Origin: Amaranthus tricolor
Lineage: Eukaryota > Streptophyta > Magnoliopsida > Caryophyllales > Amaranthaceae
Length of the DNA stretch: 64,000 nucleotides
Reading direction: 5' to 3'
Assembly: GCF_026212465.1 (NCBI RefSeq)
Contig: NC_080051.1
Coordinates: 2,071,001 to 2,135,000 of the forward strand
Of the stretch, positions 27,956-41,955 are shown in pieces. Made by a program: the position numbers and the translations under genes. The first letter of the stretch is position 1; each line of letters opens with the position of its first letter. The notes beneath the pieces are model-generated. The model saw only the letters and a program-made list of their open reading frames with translations, was not told the origin of the DNA and searched no databases.

Positions 27956-28207
27956 GATCAATGATCAATGAAGAATGAACAAGGATCAATGATCAAAGAA
28001 GAATGAACGATGAAGAATGAACAAGGATCAATGATCAATGAAGAATGAACGATGAAGAATGAACAAGGAGTAATGGTCAATGACGAATGAACGATGAAGA
28101 ATGAACAAGGATCTATGATCAATGACGAATGAACAAGGATTAATGGTCAAAGAAGGATGAACGATGAAGAATGAACAAGGATCAATGATCAATGAAGAAT
28201 GAACAAG
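27956..28207. repeat. Type I cassette, shortened copy (252 bp)
   Basis: One 28-bp unit is missing relative to the 280-bp layout. Near 28133 a GATTAAT/GGTCAAA unit replaces the usual short unit with GATCAAT. It lies 2,294 bp from the previous copy, two bases short of 328 heptamers; this fits the two net 1-bp losses at 26600 and 27061. Confidence 0.88.
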
Positions 28208-29677
28208 GATTAATGGTCAATGACGAATGAACGATGAAGAATGAACAAGGATCAATGATCAATGAAGAATGAACGATGAAGAATGAACAAGGATTAATGG
28301 TCAATGACAAATGAACGATGAAGAATGAACAAGGATCAATGATCAAAGAAGAATGAACGATGAAGAATGAACAAGGATCAATGATCAATGAAGAATGAAC
28401 GATGAAGAATGAACAAGGATCAATGATCAATGAAGAATGAACGATGAAGAATGAACAAGGATCAATGATCAATGAAGAATGAACGATGAAGAATGAACAA
28501 GGATCAATTCTCAATGAAGAATGAACGATGAAGAATGAACAAGGAACAATGATCAATGAAGAATGAACGATGAAGAATGAACAAGGATTAATGGTCAATG
28601 ACGAATGAACGATGAAGAATGAACAAGGATCAATGATCAATGACGAATGAACGATGAAGAATGAACAAGGATCAATGATCAATGAAGAATGAACGATGAA
28701 GAATGAATAAGGAGTAATGGTCAATGACGAATGAACGATGAAGAATGAACAAGGATCAATGATCAATGACGAATGAACGATGAAGAATGAACAAGGATCA
28801 ATGATCAATGAAGAATGAACGATGAAGAATGAACAAGGATCAATTCTCAATGAAGAATGAACGATGAAGAATGAACAAGGAACAATGATCAATGAAGAAT
28901 GAACGATGAAGAATGAACAAGGATTAATGGTCAGTGACGAATGAACGATGAAGAATGAACAAGGATCAATGATCAATGACGAATGAACGATGAAGAATGA
29001 ACAACGATCAATGATCAATGAAGAATGAACGATGAAGAATGAACAAGGAGTAATGGTCAATGACGAATGAACGATGAAGAATGAACAAGGATCAATGATC
29101 AATGACAAATGAACGATGAAGAATGAACAAGGATCAATGATCAATGAAGAATGAACGATGAAGAATGAACAAGGATCAATGATCAATGAAGAATGAACGA
29201 TGAAGAATGAACAAGGATTAATGGTCAATGACAAATGAACGATGAAGAATGAACAAGGATCAATGATCAAAGTAGAATGAACGATGAAGAATAAACAAGG
29301 ATCAATGATCAATGAAGAATGAACGATGAAGAATGAACAAGGATCAATGATCAATGAAGAATGAACGATGAAGAATGAATAAGGAACAATGATCAATGAA
29401 GAATGATCGATGAAGAATGAACAAGGATTAATGGTCAATGACGAATGAACGATGAAGAATGAACAAGGATCAATTCTCAATGAAGAATGAACGATGATGA
29501 ATAAACAAGGATCAATGACCAATGAAGAATGAACGATGAAGAATGAACAAGGATTAATGGTCAATGACGAATGAACGATGAAGAATGAACAAGGATCAAT
29601 GATCAAAGACGAATGAACGATGAAGAATGAACAAGGATCAATGATCAATGACGAATGAACGATGAAGAATGAACAAG
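28208..29677. repeat. Repeat block before cassette 11
   Basis: Full units in strict register. Contains a GTCAGTGACG variant near 28932, an ACAACGATC variant near 29003, and GATGATGAATAAAC near 29492. No gene seen. Confidence 0.85.
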
Positions 29678-29957
29678 GATCAATGATCAATGAAGAATGA
29701 ACAAGGATCAATGATCAAAGAAGAATGAACGATGAAGAATGAACAAGGATCAATGATCAATGAAGAATGAACGATGAAGAATGAACAAGGAGTAATGGTC
29801 AATGACGAATGAACGATGAAGAATGAACAAGGATTAATGATCAATGACGAATGAACTAGGATCAATGATCAATGAAGAATGAACAAGGATCAATGATCAA
29901 AGAAGGATGAACGATGAAGAATGAACAAGGATCAATGATCAATGAAGAATGAACAAG
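29678..29957. repeat. Type I cassette, copy 11
   Basis: Full layout with GATTAAT replacing GATCAAT in the second short unit near 29832. It lies 1,722 bp (246 heptamers) from the shortened cassette. Confidence 0.92.
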
Positions 29958-31637
29958 GATTAATGGTCAATGACGAATGAACGATGAAGAATGAACAAGG
30001 ATCAATGATCAATGAAGAATGAACGATGAAGAATGAACAAGGATTAATGGTCAATGACAAATGAACGATGAAGAATGAACAAGGATCAATGATCAAAGAA
30101 GAATGAACGATGAAGAATGAACAAGGATCAATGATCAATGAAGAATGAACGATGAAGAATGAACAAGTATCAATTCTCAATGAATAATGAACGATGAAGA
30201 ATGAACAAGGAACAATGATCAATGAAGAATGAACGATGAAGAATGAACAAGTATTAATGGTCAATGACGAATGAACGATGAAGAATGAACAAGGATCAAT
30301 GATCAATGAAGAATGAACGATGAAGAATGAACAACGATCAATGATCAATGAAGAATGAACGACGAAGAATGAACAAGGATTAATGGTCAATGACGAATGA
30401 ACGATGAAGAATGAACAAGGATCAATGATCAATGACGAATGAACGATGAAGAATGAACAAGGATCAATGATCAATGACGAATGAACGATGAAGAATGAAC
30501 AAGGATCAATTCTCAATGAAGAATGAACGATGAAGAATGAACAAGGAACAATGATCAATGAAGAATGAACGATGAAGAATGAACAAGGATTAATGGTCAA
30601 TGACGAATGAACGATGAAGAATGAACAAGGATCAATGATCAATGAAGAATGAACGATGAAGAATGAACAAGGATCAATGATCAATGAAGAATGAACGACG
30701 AAGAATGAACAAGGATTAATGGTCAATGACGAATGAACGATGAAGAATGAACAAGGATCAATGATCAATGACGAATGAACGATGAAGAATGAACAAGGAT
30801 CAATGATCAATGAAGAATGAACGATGAAGAATGAACAAGGAGTAATGGTCAATGATGAATGAACGATGAAGAATGAACAAGGATCAATGATCAATGACGA
30901 ATGAACGATGAAGAATGAACAAGGATCAATGATCAATGAAGAATGAACGATGAAGAATGAACAAGGATCAATGATCAATGAAGAATGAACGATGAAGAAT
31001 GAACAAGGAACAATGATCAATGAAGAATGAACGATGAAGAATGAACAAGGATTAATGGTCAATGACGAATGAACGATGAAGAATGAACAAGGATCAATGC
31101 TCAATGAAGAATGAACGATGAAGAATGAACAAGGATCAATGATCAATGAAGAATGAACGATGAAGAATGAACAAGGAGTAATGGTCAATGATGAATGAAC
31201 GATGAAGAATGAAAAAGGATCAATGATCAATGACGAATGAACGATGAAGAATGAACAAGGATCAATGATCAATGAAGAATGAACGATGAAGAATGAACAA
31301 GGATCAATGATCAATGAAGAATGAACGATGAAGAATGAACAAGGAACAATGATCAATGAACAATGAACGATGAAAAATGAACAAGGATTAATGGTCAATG
31401 ACGAATGAACGATGAAGAATGAACAAGGATCAATTCTCAATGAAGAATGAACGATGATGAATAAACAAGGATCAATGACCAATGAAGAATGAACGATGAA
31501 GAATGAACAAGGATTAATGGTCAATGACGAATGAACGATGAAGAATGAACAAGGATCAATGATCAAAGACGAATGAACGATGAAGAATGAACAAGGATCA
31601 ATGATCAATGACGAATGAACGATGAAGAATGAACAAG
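29958..31637. repeat. Repeat block before cassette 12
   Basis: Full units in strict register, including CAAGTATCAATTCTC with GAATAAT near 30168 and GATGAATGAACG (slot 3 changed) near 30853. Much of it matches 32160-33400 in unit order. No gene seen. Confidence 0.85.
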
Positions 31638-31917
31638 GATCAATGATCAATGAAGAATGAACAAGGATCAATGATCAAAGAAGAATGAACGATGAAGAAT
31701 GAACAAGGATCAATGATCAATGAAGAATGAACGATGAAGAATGAACAAGGAGTAATGGTCAATGACGAATGAACGATGAAGAATGAACAAGGATTAATGA
31801 TCAATGACGAATGAACTAGGATCAATGATCAATGAAGAATGAACAAGGATCAATGATCAAAGAAGGATGAACGATGAAGAATGAACAAGGATCAATGATC
31901 AATGAAGAATGAACAAG
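31638..31917. repeat. Type I cassette, copy 12 (last)
   Basis: Full layout sharing the GATTAAT substitution with the copy at 29678, 1,960 bp (280 heptamers) away. No further Type I cassette was seen to the right. The next short-unit boundary of this class is the different Type II cassette at 40332, which is 8,694 bp (1,242 heptamers) on. Confidence 0.92.
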
Positions 31918-34900
31918 GATTAATGGTCAATGACGAATGAACGATGAAGAATGAACAAGGATCAATGATCAATGAAGAATGAACGATGAAGAATGAACAA
32001 GGATTAATGGTCAATGACAAATGAACGATGAAGAATGAACAAGGATCAATGATCAAAGAAGAATGAACGATGAAGAATGAACAAGGATCAATGATCAATG
32101 AAGAATGAACGATGAAGAATGAACAAGGATCAATGATCATTGAAGAATGAACGATGAAGAATGAACAAGTATCAATTCTCAATGAATAATGAACGATGAA
32201 GAATGAACAAGGAACAATGATCAATGAAGAATGAACGATGAAGAATGAACAAGTATTAATGGTCAATGACGAATGAACGATGAAGAATGAACAAGGATCA
32301 ATGATCAATGAAGAATGAACGATGAAGAATGAACAACGATCAATGATCAATGAAGAATGAACGACGAAGAATGAACAAGGATTAATGGTCAGTGACGAAT
32401 GAACGATGAAGAATGAACAAGGATCAATGATCAATGACGAATGAACGATGAAGAATGAACAAGGATCAATGATCAATGACGAATGAACGATGAAGAATGA
32501 ACAAGGATCAATTCTCAATGAAGAATGAACGATGAAGAATGAACAAGGAACAATGATCAATGAAGAATGAACGATGAAGAATGAACAAGGATTAATGGTC
32601 AATGACGAATGAACGATGAAGAATGAACAAGGATCAATGATCAATGAAGAATGAACGATGAAGAATGAACAAGGATCAATGATCAATGAAGAATGAACGA
32701 CGAAGAATGAACAAGGATTAATGGTCAATGACGAATGAACGATGAAGAATGAACAAGGATCAATGATCAATGACGAATGAACGATGAAGAATGAACAAGG
32801 ATCAATGATCAATGAAGAATGAACGATGAAGAATGAACAAGGAGTAATGGTCAATGATGAATGAACGATGAAGAATGAACAAGGATCAATGATCAATGAC
32901 GAATGAACGATGAAGAATGAACAAGGATCAATGATCAATGAAGAATGAACGATGAAGAATGAACAAGGATCAATGATCAATGAAGAATGAACGATGAAGA
33001 ATGAACAAGGAACAATGATCAATGAAGAATGAACGATGAAGAATGAACAAGGATTAATGGTCAATGACGAATGAACGATGAAGAATGAACAAGGATCAAT
33101 GCTCAATGAAGAATGAACGATGAAGAATGAACAAGGATCAATGATCAATGAAGAATGAACGATGAAGAATGAACAAGGAGTAATGGTCAATGATGAATGA
33201 ACGATGAAGAATGAAAAAGGATCAATGATCAATGACGAATGAACGATGAAGAATGAACAAGGATCAATGATCAATGAAGAATGAACGATGAAGAATGAAC
33301 AAGGATCAATGATCAATGAAGAATGAACGATGAAGAATGAACAAGGAACAATGATCAATGAACAATGAACGATGAAAAATGAACAAGGATTAATGGTCAA
33401 TGACAAATGAACGATGAAGAATGAACAAGGATCAATGATCAAAGAAGAATGAACGATGAAGAATGAACAAGGATCAATGATCAATGAAGAATGAACGATG
33501 AAGAATGAACAAGGATCAATGATCAATGAAGAATGAACGATGAAGAATGAACAAGGATCAATGATCAATGAAGAATGAACGATGAAGAATGAACAAGGAT
33601 CAATTCTCAATGAAGAATGAACGATGAAGAATGAACAAGGATTAATGGTCAATGACGAATGAACGATGAAGAATGAACAAGGATCAATGATCAATGAAGA
33701 ATGAACGATGAAGAATGAACAAGGATCAATGATCATTGAAGAATGAACGATGAAGAATGAACAAGTATCAATTCTCAATGAATAATGAACGATGAAGAAT
33801 GAACAAGGAACAATGATCAATAAAGAATGAACGATGAAGAATGAACAAGTATTAATGGTCAATGACGAATGAACGATGAAGAATGAACAAGGATCAATGA
33901 TCAATGAAGAATGAACGATGAAGAATGAACAAGGAACAATGATCAATGAAGAATGAACGATGAAGAATGAACAAGGATTAATGGTCAATGACGAATGAAC
34001 GATGAAGAATGAACAAGGATCAACGCTCAATGAAGAATGAACGATGAAGAATGAACAAGGATCAATGATCAATGAAGAATGAACGATGAAGAATGAACAA
34101 GGATTAATGGTCAATGACGAATGAACGATGAAGAATGAACAAGGATCAATGATCAATGAAGAATGAACGATGAAGAATGAACAAGGATTAATGGTCAATG
34201 ACGAATGAACGATGAAGAATGAACAAGGATCAATGATAAATGAAGAATGAACGATGAAGAATGAACAAGGATCAATGATCAATGAAGAATGAACGACGAA
34301 GAATGAACAAGGATTAATGGTCAATGACGAATGAACGATGAAGAATGAACAAGGATCAATGATCAATGACGAATGAACGATGAAGAATGAACAAGGATCA
34401 ATGATCAATGAAGAATGAACGATGAAGAATGAACAAGGAGTAATGGTCAATGACGAATGAACGATGAAGAATGAACAAGGATCAATGATCAATGACGAAT
34501 GAACGATGAAGAATGAACAAGGATCAATGATCAATGAAGAATGAACGATGAAGAATGAACAAGGATCAATGATCAATGAAGAATGAACGATGAAGAATGA
34601 ACAAGGATCAATTCTCAATGAAGAATGAACGATGAAGAATGAACAAGGATTAATGGTCAATGACGAATGAACGATGAAGAATGAACAAGGATCAATGATC
34701 AATGAAGAATGAACGATGAAGAATGAACAAGGATCAATGATCATTGAAGAATGAACGATGAAGAATGAACAAGTATCAATTCTCAATGAATAATGAACGA
34801 TGAAGAATGAACAAGGAACAATGATCAATAAAGAATGAACGATGAAGAATGAACAAGTATTAATGGTCAATGACGAATGAACGATGAAGAATGAACAAGG

Positions 34901-35500
34901 ATCAATGATCAATGAAGAATGAACGATGAAGAATGAACAAGGAACAATGATCAATGAAGAATGAACGATGAAGAATGAACAAGGATTAATGGTCAATGAC
35001 GAATGAACGATGAAGAATGAACAAGGATCAATGCTCAATGAAGAATGAACGATGAAGAATGAACAAGGATCAATGATCAATGAAGAATGAACGATGAAGA
35101 ATGAACAAGGATTAATGGTCAATGACGAATGAACGATGAAGAATGAACAAGGATTAATGATCAATGAAGAATGAACGATGAAGAATGAACAAGGATTAAT
35201 GGTCAATGACGAATGAACGATGAAGAATGAACAAGGATCAATGATAAATGAAGAATGAACGATGAAGAATGAACAAGGATCAATGATCAATGAAGAATGA
35301 ACGACGAAGAATGAACAAGGATTAATGGTCAATGACGAATGAACGATGAAGAATGAACAAGGATCAATGATCAATGACGAATGAACGATGAAGAATGAAC
35401 AAGGATCAATGATCAATGAAGAATGAACGATGAAGAATGAACAAGGAGTAATGGTCAATGACGAATGAACGATGAAGAATGAACAAGGATCAATGATCAA
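31892..35500 (-). other. Longest repeat-derived open frame (1,202 codons), not called as a gene
   Basis: This is the longest stop-free run on the minus strand. It is made only of 14-residue repeats with consensus SSLIIDPCSFFIVH and variants such as SSLTINP, SSLRIDP, SSLIIVP, CSFFVVH. The frame stays open because 42 is divisible by 3 and this frame lacks TGA, TAA and TAG in most unit types. It starts inside the repeat and ends at a repeat stop. It has no unique terminal sequence and no initiation signal I could recognise. It would be a hydrophobic, Cys-bearing peptide. I judge translation unlikely; the sequence alone cannot exclude it. Confidence 0.8.
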
Positions 35501-35615
35501 TGACGAATGAACGATGAAGAATTAACAAGGATCAATGATCAATGAAGAATGAACGATGAAGAATGAACAAGGAGTAATGGTCAATGATGAATGAACGATG
35601 AAGAATGAACAAGGA
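33600..35615. repeat. 1008-bp tandem duplication
   Basis: Two neighbouring copies are offset by exactly 1,008 bp (24 units). Anchors are GATCATT at 33731 and 34739, GATCAATAAAG in the following units, and GATAAAT at 34235 and 35243. Limits are approximate. The marks lie in the same order in both copies, so it is a segmental, not unit-by-unit, copy. Confidence 0.88.
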
Positions 35616-36243
35616 TCAATGATCAATGACGAATGAACGATGAAGAATGAACAAGGATCAATGATCAATGAAGAATGAACGATGAAGAATGAACAAGGAT
35701 CAATGATCAATGAAGAATGAACGATGAAGAATGAATAAGGAACAATGATCAATGAAGAATGAACGATGAAGAATGAACAAGGATCAATGCTCAATGAAGA
35801 ATGAACAATGAAGAATGAACAAGGATCAATGATCAATGAAGAATGAACGATGAAGAATGAACAAGGATTAATGGTCAATGACGAATGAACGATGAAGAAT
35901 GAACAAGGATCAATGATCAATGAAGAATGAACGATGAAGAATGAACAAGGATTAATGGTCAATGACGAATGAACGATGAAGAATGAACAAGGATCAATGA
36001 TAAATGAAGAATGAACGATGAAGAATGAACAAGGATCAATGATCAATGAAGAATGAACGACGAAGAATGAACAAGGATTAATGGTCAATGACGAATGAAC
36101 GATGAAGAATGAAAAAGGATCAATGATCAATGACGAATGAACGATGAAGAATGAACAAGGATCAATGCTCAATGAAGAATGAACGATGAAGAATGAACAA
36201 GGATCAATGATCAATGAAGAATGAACGATGAAGAATGAACAAG

Positions 36244-36271
36244 GATGAATGAACGATGAAGAATGAACAAG
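36244..36271. repeat. Unusual 28-bp unit GATGAAT-type
   Basis: The heptamers read GATGAAT, GAACGAT, GAAGAAT, GAACAAG. Slots 1-2 are missing, and the third slot carries GATGAAT. This differs from the common 28-bp unit, which keeps slots 1-3 and loses the two heptamers before the last, so 14-bp losses have happened at more than one place in the unit. Confidence 0.85.
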
Positions 36272-39200
36272 GATCAATGATCAATGACGAATGAACGATG
36301 AAGAATGAACAAGGATCAATGATCAATGAAGAATGAACGATGAAGAATGAACAAGGATCAATGATCAATGAAGAATGAACGATGAAGAATGAACAAGGAA
36401 CAATGATCAATGAACAATGAACGATGAAAAATGAACAAGGATTAATGGTCAATGACAAATGAACGATGAAGAATGAACAAGGATCAATGATCAAAGAAGA
36501 ATGAACGATGAAGAATGAACAAGGATCAATGATCAATGAAGAATGAACGATGAAGAATGAACAAGGATCAATGATCAATGAAGAATGAACGATGAAGAAT
36601 GAACAAGGATCAATGATCAATGAAGAATGAACGATGAAGAATGAACAAGGATCAATTCTCAATGAAGAATGAACGATGAAGAATGAACAAGGATTAATGG
36701 TCAATGACGAATGAACGATGAAGAATGAACAAGGATCAATGATCAATGAAGAATGAACGATGAAGAATGAACAAGAATCAATGATCATTGAAGAATGAAC
36801 GATGAAGAATGAACAAGTATCAATTCTCAATGAATAATGAACGATGAAGAATGAACAAGGAACAATGATCAATAAAGAATGAACGATGAAGAATGAACAA
36901 GTATTAATGGTCAATGACGAATGAACGATGAAGAATGAACAAGGATCAATGATCAATGAAGAATGAACGATGAAGAATGAACAAGGAACAATGATCAATG
37001 AAGAATGAACGATGAAGAATGAACAAGGATTAATGGTCAATGACGAATGAACGATGAAGAATGAACAAGGATCAATGCTCAATGAAGAATGAACGATGAA
37101 GAATGAACAAGGATCAATGATCAATGAAGAATGAACGATGAAGAATGAACAAGGATTAATGGTCAATGACGAATGAACGATGAAGAATGAACAAGGATCA
37201 ATGATCAATGAAGAATGAACGATGAAGAATGAACAAGGATTAATGGTCAATGACGAATGAACGATGAAGAATGAACAAGGATCAATGATAAATGAAGAAT
37301 GAACGATGAAGAATGAACAAGGATCAATGATCAATGAAGAATGAACGACGAAGAATGAACAAGGATTAATGGTCAATGACGAATGAACGATGAAGAATGA
37401 ACAAGGATCAATGATCAATGACGAATGAACGATGAAGAATGAACAAGGATCAATGATCAATGAAGAATGAACGATGAAGAATGAACAAGGAGTAATGGTC
37501 AATGACGAATGAACGATGAAGAATGAACAAGGATCAATGATCAATGACGAATGAACGATGAAGAATTAACAAGGATCAATGATCAATGAAGAATGAACGA
37601 TGAAGAATGAACAAGGAGTAATGGTCAATGATGAATGAACGATGAAGAATGAACAAGGATCAATGATCAATGACGAATGAACGATGAAGAATGAACAAGG
37701 ATCAATGATCAATGAAGAATGAACGATGAAGAATGAACAAGGATCAATGATCAATGAAGAATGAACGATGAAGAATGAATAAGGAACAATGATCAATGAA
37801 GAATGAACGATGAAGAATGAACAAGGATTAATGGTCAATGACGAATGAACGATGAAGAATGAACAAGGATCAATGCTCAATGAAGAATGAACGATGAAGA
37901 ATGAACAAGGATCAATGCTCAATGAAGAATGAACGATGAAGAATGAACAAGGATCAATGATCAATGAAGAATGAACGATGAAGAATGAACAAGGATTAAT
38001 GGTCAATGACGAATGAACGATGAAGAATGAACAAGGATCAATGATAAATGAAGAATGAACGATGAAGAATGAACAAGGATCAATGATCAATGAAGAATGA
38101 ACGACGAAGAATGAACAAGGATTAATGGTCAATGACGAATGAACGATGAAGAATGAACAAGGATCAATGATCAATGACGAATGAACGATGAAGAATGAAC
38201 AAGGATCAATGATCAATGAAGAATGAACGATGAAGAATGAACAAGGATTAATGGTCAATGACGAATGAACAATGAACAATGAACAAGGATCAATGATCAA
38301 TGACGAATGAACGATGAAGAATGAACAAGGATCAATGATCAATGAAGAATGAACGATGAAGAATGAACAAGGAGTAATGGTCAATGATGAATGAACGATG
38401 AAGAATGAACAAGGATCAATGATCAATGACGAATGAACGATGAAGAATGAACAAGGATCAATGATCAATGAAGAATGAACGATGAAGAATGAACAAGGAT
38501 CAATGATCAATGAAGAATGAACGATGAAGAATGAATAAGGAACAATGATCAATGAAGAATGAACGATGAAGAATGAACAAGGATTAATGGTCAATGACGA
38601 ATGAACGATGAAGAATGAACAAGGATCAATGCTCAATGAAGAATGAACGATGAAGAATGAACAAGGATCAATGATCAATGAAGAATGAACGATGAAGAAT
38701 GAACAAGGATTAATGGTCAATGACGAATGAACGATGAAGAATGAACAAGGATCAATGATCAATGAAGAATGAACGATGAAGAATGAACAAGGATTAATGG
38801 TCAATGACGAATGAACGATGAAGAATGAACAAGGATCAATGATAAATGAAGAATGAACGATGAAGAATGAACAAGGATCAATGATCAATGAAGAATGAAC
38901 GACGAAGAATGAACAAGGATTAATGGTCAATGACGAATGAACGATGAAGAATGAACAAGGATCAATGATCAATGACGAATGAACGATGAAGAATGAACAA
39001 GGATCAATGATCAATGAAGAATGAACGATGAAGAATGAACAAGGAGTAATGGTCAATGACGAATGAACGATGAAGAATGAACAAGGATCAATGATCAATG
39101 ACGAATGAACGATGAAGAATTAACAAGGATCAATGATCAATGAAGAATGAACGATGAAGAATGAACAAGGAGTAATGGTCAATGATGAATGAACGATGAA

Positions 39201-40331
39201 GAATGAACAAGGATCAATGATCAATGACGAATGAACGATGAAGAATGAACAAGGATCAATGATCAATGAAGAATGAACGATGAAGAATGAACAAGGATCA
39301 ATGATCAATGAAGAATGAACGATGAAGAATGAATAAGGAACAATGATCAATGAAGAATGAACGATGAAGAATGAACAAGGATTAATGGTCAATGACGAAT
39401 GAACGATGAAGAATGAACAAGGATCAATGCTCAATGAAGAATGAACGATGAAGAATGAACAAGGATCAATGATCAATGAAGAATGAACGATGAAGAATGA
39501 ACAAGGATTAATGGTCAATGACGAATGAACGATGAAGAATGAACAAGGATCAATGATCAATGAAGAATGAACGATGAAGAATGAACAAGGATTAATGGTC
39601 AATGACGAATGAACGATGAAGAATGAACAAGGATCAATGATAAATGAAGAATGAACGATGAAGAATGAACAAGGATCAATGATCAATGAAGAATGAACGA
39701 CGAAGAATGAATAAGGATTAATGGTCAATGACGAATGAACGATGAAGAATGAACAAGGATCAATGATCAATGACGAATGAACGATGAAGAATGAACAAGG
39801 ATCAATGATCAATGAAGAATGAACGATGAAGAATGAACAAGGATCAATGATCAATGAAGAATGAACGATGAAGAATGAACAAGGAACAATGATCAATGAA
39901 GAATGAACGATGAAGAATGAACAAGGATTAATGGTCAATGACGAATGAACGATGAAGAATGGACAAGGATCAATGCTCAATGAAGAATGAACGATGAAGA
40001 ATGAACAAGGATTAATGGTCAATGACGAATGAACGATGAAGAATGAACAAGGATCAATGATAAATGAAGAATGAACGATGAAGAATGAACAAGGATCAAT
40101 GATCAATGAAGAATGAACGACGAAGAATGAACAAGGATTAATGGTCAATGACGAATGAACGATGAAGAATGAACAAGGATCAATGATCAATGAAGAATGA
40201 ACAAGGATCAATGATCAATGAAGAATGAACGATGAAGAATGAACAAGGATTAATGGTCAATGACGAATGAACGATGAAGAATGAACAAGGATCAATGATC
40301 AATGACGAATGAACGATGAAGAATGAACAAG

Positions 40332-40429
40332 GATCAATGATCAATGAAGAATGAACAAGGATCAATGATCAATGACGAATGAACGATGATGAATGAACAA
40401 GAATCAATGATCAATGAAGAATGAACAAG
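40332..40429. repeat. Type II cassette, copy 1 (98 bp)
   Basis: The layout is 28-42-28 bp. The last short unit begins with AATCAAT instead of GATCAAT, giving the mark CAAGAATCAATG. It is followed by a GATCAAA unit, as in Type I cassettes. This copy has GATGATGAATG in the middle unit. Confidence 0.9.
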
Positions 40430-41857
40430 GATCAATGATCAAAGAAGAATGAACGATGAAGAATGAACAAGGAACAATGATCAATGACGAATGAACGATG
40501 AAGAATGAACAAGGATCAATGATCAATGAAGAATGAACGATGAAGAATGAACAAGGATCAATTCTCAATGAAGAATGAACGATGAAGAATGAACAAGGAA
40601 CAATGATCAATGAAGAATGAACGATGAAGAATGAACAAGGATTAATGGTCAATGACGAATGAACGATGAAGAATGAACAAGGATCAATGATCAATGAAGA
40701 ATGAACGATGAAGAATGAACAAGGATCAATGATCAATGAAGAATGAACGACGAAGAATGAACAAGGATTAATGGTCAATGACGAATGAACGATGAAGAAT
40801 GAACAAGGATCACTGATCAATGACGAATGTACGATGAAGAATGAACAAGGATCAATGATCAATGAAGAATGAACGATGAAGAATGAACAAGGAGTAATGG
40901 TCAATGATGAATGAACGATGAAGAATGAACAAGGATCAATGATCAATGACGAATGAACGATGAAGAATGAACAAGGATAAATGATCAATGAAGAATGAAC
41001 GATGAAGAATGAACAAGGATCAATGATCAATGAAGAATGAACGATGAAGAATGAACAAGGAACAATGATCAATGAAGAATGAACGATGAAGAATGAACAA
41101 GGATTAATGGTCAATGACGAATGAACGATGAAGAATGGACAAGGATCAATGCTCAATGAAGAATGAACGATGAAGAATGAACAAGGATCAATGATCAATG
41201 AAGAATGAACGATGAAGAATGAACAAGGATTAATGGTCAATGACGAATGAACAATGAAGAATGAACAAGGATCAATGATCAATGAAGAATGAACGATGAA
41301 GAATGAACATGGATTAATGGTCAATGACGAATGAACGATGAAGAATGAACAAGGATCAATGATAAATGAAGAATGAACGATGAAGAATGAACAAGGATCA
41401 ATGATAAATGAAGAATGAACGACGAAGAATGAACAAGGATTAATGGTCAATGACGAATGAACGATGAAGAATGAACAAGGATCAATGATCAATGACGAAT
41501 GAACGATGAAGAATGAACAAGGATCAATGATCAATGCAGAATGAACGATGAAGAATGAACAAGGAGTAATGGTCAATGACGAATGAACGATGAAGAATGA
41601 ACAAGGATCAATGATCAATGACGAATGAACGATGAAGAATTAACAAGGATCAATGATCAATGAAGAATGAACGATGAAGAATGAACAAGAATCAATGATC
41701 AATGAAGAATGAACGATGAAGAATGAACAAGGATTAACGGTCAATGAAGAATGAACGATGAAGAATGAACAAGGATTAATGGTCAATAACGAATGAACGA
41801 TGAAGAATGAACAAGGATCAATGATCAATGACGAATGAACGATGAAGAATGAACAAG

Positions 41858-41955
41858 GATCAATGATCAATGAAGAATGAACAAGGATCAATGATCAATG
41901 ACGAATGAACGATGAAGAATGAACAAGAATCAATGATCAATGAAGAATGAACAAG
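41858..41955. repeat. Type II cassette, copy 2
   Basis: Same 28-42-28 layout, 1,526 bp (218 heptamers) from copy 1. Confidence 0.9.

Larger units (their letters stand above)
31918..40331. repeat. Cassette-free stretch with offsets of 1008, 1554 and 2044 bp
   Basis: No Type I or Type II cassette occurs for 8.4 kb. Repeated marks give the local periods. GATCATT occurs at 32135, 33731, 34739 and 36783, giving steps of 1596, 1008 and 2044. GAATTAACAAG near 35520, 37564 and 39118 gives steps of 2044 and 1554. A new unit type, GATAAAT in slot 2, appears here (34235 and 35243 are 1008 apart). All these steps are multiples of 14. Transition into the cassette-punctuated region is at 40332. No gene seen. 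Confidence 0.87.

Noticed and set aside
1507..31917. Type I cassettes as insertion sequences or mobile elements
   Set aside because: They contain only the same heptamers, have no terminal inverted repeats, target-site duplications or coding capacity, and fit in phase with the array. They are rearranged units.
31892..35500. Internal repeat domain of a giant surface or adhesin gene
   Set aside because: Such genes have the reading frame preserved across all repeats and unique end domains. Here frame-shifting short units and stops occur throughout most of the window, and no domain flanks the array inside 64 kb.
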